Shown: in pieces, positions 6,382-8,889 of the stretch | How the letters are laid out: every line of letters begins with the position of its first letter | Numbering within the stretch: position 1 is the stretch's first letter | Assembly (NCBI GenBank): GCA_002721775.1 | Contig: PBLM01000023.1 | Coordinates: 24,822-33,710 of the forward strand | Origin: Rhodospirillaceae bacterium | Lineage (GTDB): Bacteria; Pseudomonadota; Alphaproteobacteria; Puniceispirillales; Puniceispirillaceae | Direction: 5' to 3' | DNA length: 8,889 nucleotides | The notes under the pieces: model-generated | Told to the model about the DNA's origin: nothing | The model's input: the letters and a program-made list of their open reading frames with translations, nothing else | The model's database searches: none | Position numbers and translations under genes: made by a program

Positions 6382-8889
6382 ATGACAAAATGGGTTTATT
6401 CCTTTGGAACAAAGGCATGTGACGGCGATGCGTCACTAAGGAACCTCTTGGGGGGTAAAGGCGCTAATCTGGCAGAAATGGCCAAGCTGGGTCTACCTGT
6501 GCCGCCCGGCTTTACAATTACCACTAAGGTCTGCACCTATTATTATGATAATGACCACAGCTATCCAGATGCGCTGAAATCGCAGGTTGAGACCGCCTTG
6601 ACCAGAATTGAGGCAGAGACCGGCCGTAAATTCAGTGATGCTGATAACCCGCTGCTCTTATCTGTGCGCTCTGGTGCTCGGGCCTCTATGCCCGGGATGA
6701 TGGATACAGTGTTAAACCTGGGTTTGAATGATGCCAGTGTAGCTGGTTTAGCCGCCGCAAGTGGCGATGCTCGCTTTGCTTTTGACAGCTATCGCCGCTT
6801 TATACAGATGTATGCCGATGTGGTTCTGGGTGTTAATCATGGCCTGTTCGAGGATGCGTTGGAAGAGGTCAAGCTCTCAAGTGGTCTTTTTCAGGATACC
6901 GAACTTACAGTTAAGCAATTGACCAATCTGACAGACAGTTATAAGCAGATTGTGATGGATGAGACAGGTTCGCCATTCCCGCAAGAACCCGTTGAACAGC
7001 TTTGGGGGGCGGTAGGGGCTGTATTTGACAGCTGGATGAATAACCGCGCTATCACCTATCGCCGCCTAAACGAAATTCCGGCAGCCTGGGGCACGGCTGT
7101 GAATGTGCAGGCCATGGTGTTTGGTAATATGGGTGCAGATTGTGCAACAGGCGTTGCTTTTACCCGTAACCCGTCAACGGGTGAAAATCTTTTTTATGGC
7201 GAGTTTCTGGTCAATGCGCAGGGTGAGGATGTGGTTGCTGGTATTCGCACACCGCTGCCGCTGACTAAGGCAGCGCGTCTGTCTAGTGGTACAGATAAGG
7301 CTTCATTGGAAGAAGAAATGCCAGAGGTGTTTGCCCAGCTGGATGCGGTTCGCGAAAAGCTGGAACGCCACTATGGGGATATGCAGGATCTGGAGTTCAC
7401 AGTTGAAAAGCATAGGCTGTATATGCTGCAAACTAGAAGTGGCAAACGTACAGCTGAAGCTGCGCTCAGGATTGCCGTTGAAATGGCTCATGAGGGGCTG
7501 ATAACAAAGGGTGAGGCGGTCAGCCGCGTAAATCCTGAATCCCTTGATCAGCTTCTGCATCCGACCCTTGATCCAGATGCCCAGCGCGTCTTTCTGGGAA
7601 GGGGTCTTCCGGCTTCACCCGGCGCAGCATCTGGCACCATTGCGCTGACCGCTGATGCAGCAGAGGCTCGGGCTGGCCGGGGAGAATCCGTGATTTTGGT
7701 GCGGGTTGAAACCAGCCCTGAAGATATACATGGAATGCATGCCGCAGCTGGTATTCTGACAGCCCGTGGCGGCATGACTAGCCATGCTGCTGTGGTTGCA
7801 CGGGGCATGGGCCGACCATGTGTGTCAGGGGCAGGTGATGTGCGTATAGACATTTCATCCGGCAAGGTCTTTATTGGTGATGCTCAATTAAAAGATGGAG
7901 ATATGATCACTATTGATGGCGGTGTGGGAGAGATTTATCAGGGTAATATCGCCAAGATACAGCCTCGTCTGTCTGGGGCGTTTGAAGTGCTGATGGGCTG
8001 GGCGGACAGCCTGCGCAGGATGAAGGTGCGCACAAATGCAGAAACCCCGGCAGATGCCCGCATGGCCCGCGACTTTGGCGCAGAGGGCATTGGCCTGTGC
8101 CGGACCGAGCACATGTTCTTTGATGCTGACCGGATCGTTACAATGCGGGAGATGATAATGGCAAGTGACAGTGCTGGGCGCCAGGCAGCATTGGAAAGGT
8201 TATTGCCGATGCAGCGGCAAGATTTCATTGAACTGTTTGAGATCATGTCGGGTCTGCCGGTGACCATCCGCCTTCTTGACCCGCCGCTTCATGAATTCCT
8301 GCCCCATTCAGATACAGAGCTCGAAGATGTGGCCAAGGCATCAGGCATATCTATTGAAACAGCCCGGCAACGGGCCTTACGACTGAAAGAGTCTAACCCG
8401 ATGCTGGGGCATCGGGGATGCCGGCTGGCGGTCACCTATCCTGAGATTTGTGCCATGCAGGCTAGAGCAATTTTTGAAGCTGCGGTGCACGTGGCCAAAT
8501 CGTCTGCCGCGCCGATACCAGAAGTGATGATACCGCTGGCAGCGACAGCTGCTGAGATTTCGATTTGCCGCAAAATAATTGATGAGGTGGCCGCAGATGT
8601 ATTTGCCACAGCTGGACAGGATGTTTCTTATATGGTGGGTACCATGATTGAACTGCCGCGGGCAGCTGTCTGTGCTGACCAGTTGGCTGTTGAAGCCGAG
8701 TTTTTCTCGTTCGGTACGAATGATTTAACTCAGACAGCTCTGGGGATCAGCCGAGATGATGCCTCCAATTTTATGCATGCCTATGAGGAAGCGGAAATCT
8801 ATGAAATGGATCCGTTTGTTTCCATTGATGTTGATGGTGTTGGCCAGCTAGTGCAGATGGGCGCTGACAAAGGCAGGACTGTGCGCGGT
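6382..8889 (+). CDS. ppdK: Pyruvate, phosphate dikinase, 3' end outside window
   Basis: Interconverts ATP + pyruvate + Pi and AMP + PEP + PPi in central carbon metabolism. Hand translation from ATG 6382 gives 836 open codons to the window edge; family members are about 870-890 residues. The ATP-grasp domain has GGKGANLAEMA (24-34, Lys26), SVRSGARASMPGMMDT (94-109, Arg96), Glu338 and Gln350 in MLQTRSGKR. The swivelling domain carries the phosphohistidine His468 in GGMTSHAAV, with Thr466 at the site phosphorylated by regulatory proteins in plants and some bacteria. The PEP domain shows Arg574 (GLCRTEHMF), Arg630 (RLLDPPLHEF), NPMLGHRG, Glu757 and FGTNDLTQ (777-784). The catalytic Cys of the CGEHGGDP motif should lie just beyond the window, by analogy with Clostridium symbiosum numbering offset by about 12-13. 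MTKWVYSFG is the usual N-terminus; no strong ribosome site is visible. The GGMTSHAAV form and domain order separate it from PEP synthase. Confidence 0.97.
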   Translation, partial: MTKWVYSFGTKACDGDASLRNLLGGKGANLAEMAKLGLPVPPGFTITTKVCTYYYDNDHSYPDALKSQVETALTRIEAETGRKFSDADNPLLLSVRSGARASMPGMMDTVLNLGLNDASVAGLAAASGDARFAFDSYRRFIQMYADVVLGVNHGLFEDALEEVKLSSGLFQDTELTVKQLTNLTDSYKQIVMDETGSPFPQEPVEQLWGAVGAVFDSWMNNRAITYRRLNEIPAAWGTAVNVQAMVFGNMGADCATGVAFTRNPSTGENLFYGEFLVNAQGEDVVAGIRTPLPLTKAARLSSGTDKASLEEEMPEVFAQLDAVREKLERHYGDMQDLEFTVEKHRLYMLQTRSGKRTAEAALRIAVEMAHEGLITKGEAVSRVNPESLDQLLHPTLDPDAQRVFLGRGLPASPGAASGTIALTADAAEARAGRGESVILVRVETSPEDIHGMHAAAGILTARGGMTSHAAVVARGMGRPCVSGAGDVRIDISSGKVFIGDAQLKDGDMITIDGGVGEIYQGNIAKIQPRLSGAFEVLMGWADSLRRMKVRTNAETPADARMARDFGAEGIGLCRTEHMFFDADRIVTMREMIMASDSAGRQAALERLLPMQRQDFIELFEIMSGLPVTIRLLDPPLHEFLPHSDTELEDVAKASGISIETARQRALRLKESNPMLGHRGCRLAVTYPEICAMQARAIFEAAVHVAKSSAAPIPEVMIPLAATAAEISICRKIIDEVAADVFATAGQDVSYMVGTMIELPRAAVCADQLAVEAEFFSFGTNDLTQTALGISRDDASNFMHAYEEAEIYEMDPFVSIDVDGVGQLVQMGADKGRTVRG

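Noticed and set aside
7548..8267. Minus-strand open frames of 105 and 109 codons inside ppdK
   Set aside because: They are antisense to conserved dikinase motifs, including the phosphohistidine region, and their translations look like shadow sequence.
1..8889. Mobile elements, CRISPR arrays, RNA genes, or a hidden defence or biosynthetic system
   Set aside because: Coding sequence fills nearly all of the window with conserved housekeeping genes in a familiar order; I saw no spaced repeats, terminal inverted repeats, transposase motifs or tRNA/rRNA-like stretches.

Overview
The window is an ordinary housekeeping stretch of a bacterial chromosome, most likely from an alphaproteobacterium. That placement rests on gene order: a long-chain polyprenyl diphosphate synthase diverging from a DUF2007 gene, a TrmN6-type methyltransferase, a short S49 peptidase, a small membrane/Cys4 protein, glyQ, glyS and then ppdK. 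It also rests on protein similarity to the alphaproteobacterial versions as I remember them. Base composition looks close to balanced by eye, with compact spacing, which would suit a marine lineage such as SAR116 or another Rhodospirillales relative. That finer placement is a guess.

Layout. Positions 1-896 (minus strand) carry the 5' part of ispB; its C-terminus lies outside the window. Positions 897-1052 are a divergent intergenic region with candidate regulatory signals. From 1053 onward every gene is on the plus strand. First come the DUF2007 gene (1053-1268), the methyltransferase (1258-2088, overlapping it by 11 nt) and the S49 peptidase (2117-2959). Then come the small membrane protein (3002-3223), glyQ (3305-4198), glyS (4195-6306, 4-nt ATGA overlap) and ppdK (6382 to the window end). 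The final gene is cut about 50 residues short of the usual family length. The two edge-truncated genes were found by translating the sequence by hand.

Function. ispB supplies the isoprenoid tail of ubiquinone. The methyltransferase probably modifies tRNA, and GlyQ plus GlyS form the alpha2beta2 glycyl-tRNA synthetase, so two products act on tRNA. PpdK interconverts pyruvate and phosphoenolpyruvate. The S49 protein is a probable Ser/Lys-dyad protease. The genes look like a co-directional run tied together by overlaps and short gaps rather than one pathway. I see no tRNA, rRNA, mobile element, CRISPR array, prophage or long repeat. No gap between genes exceeds 300 bases. I did not find a novel system; the findings are modest regulatory and small-protein observations.
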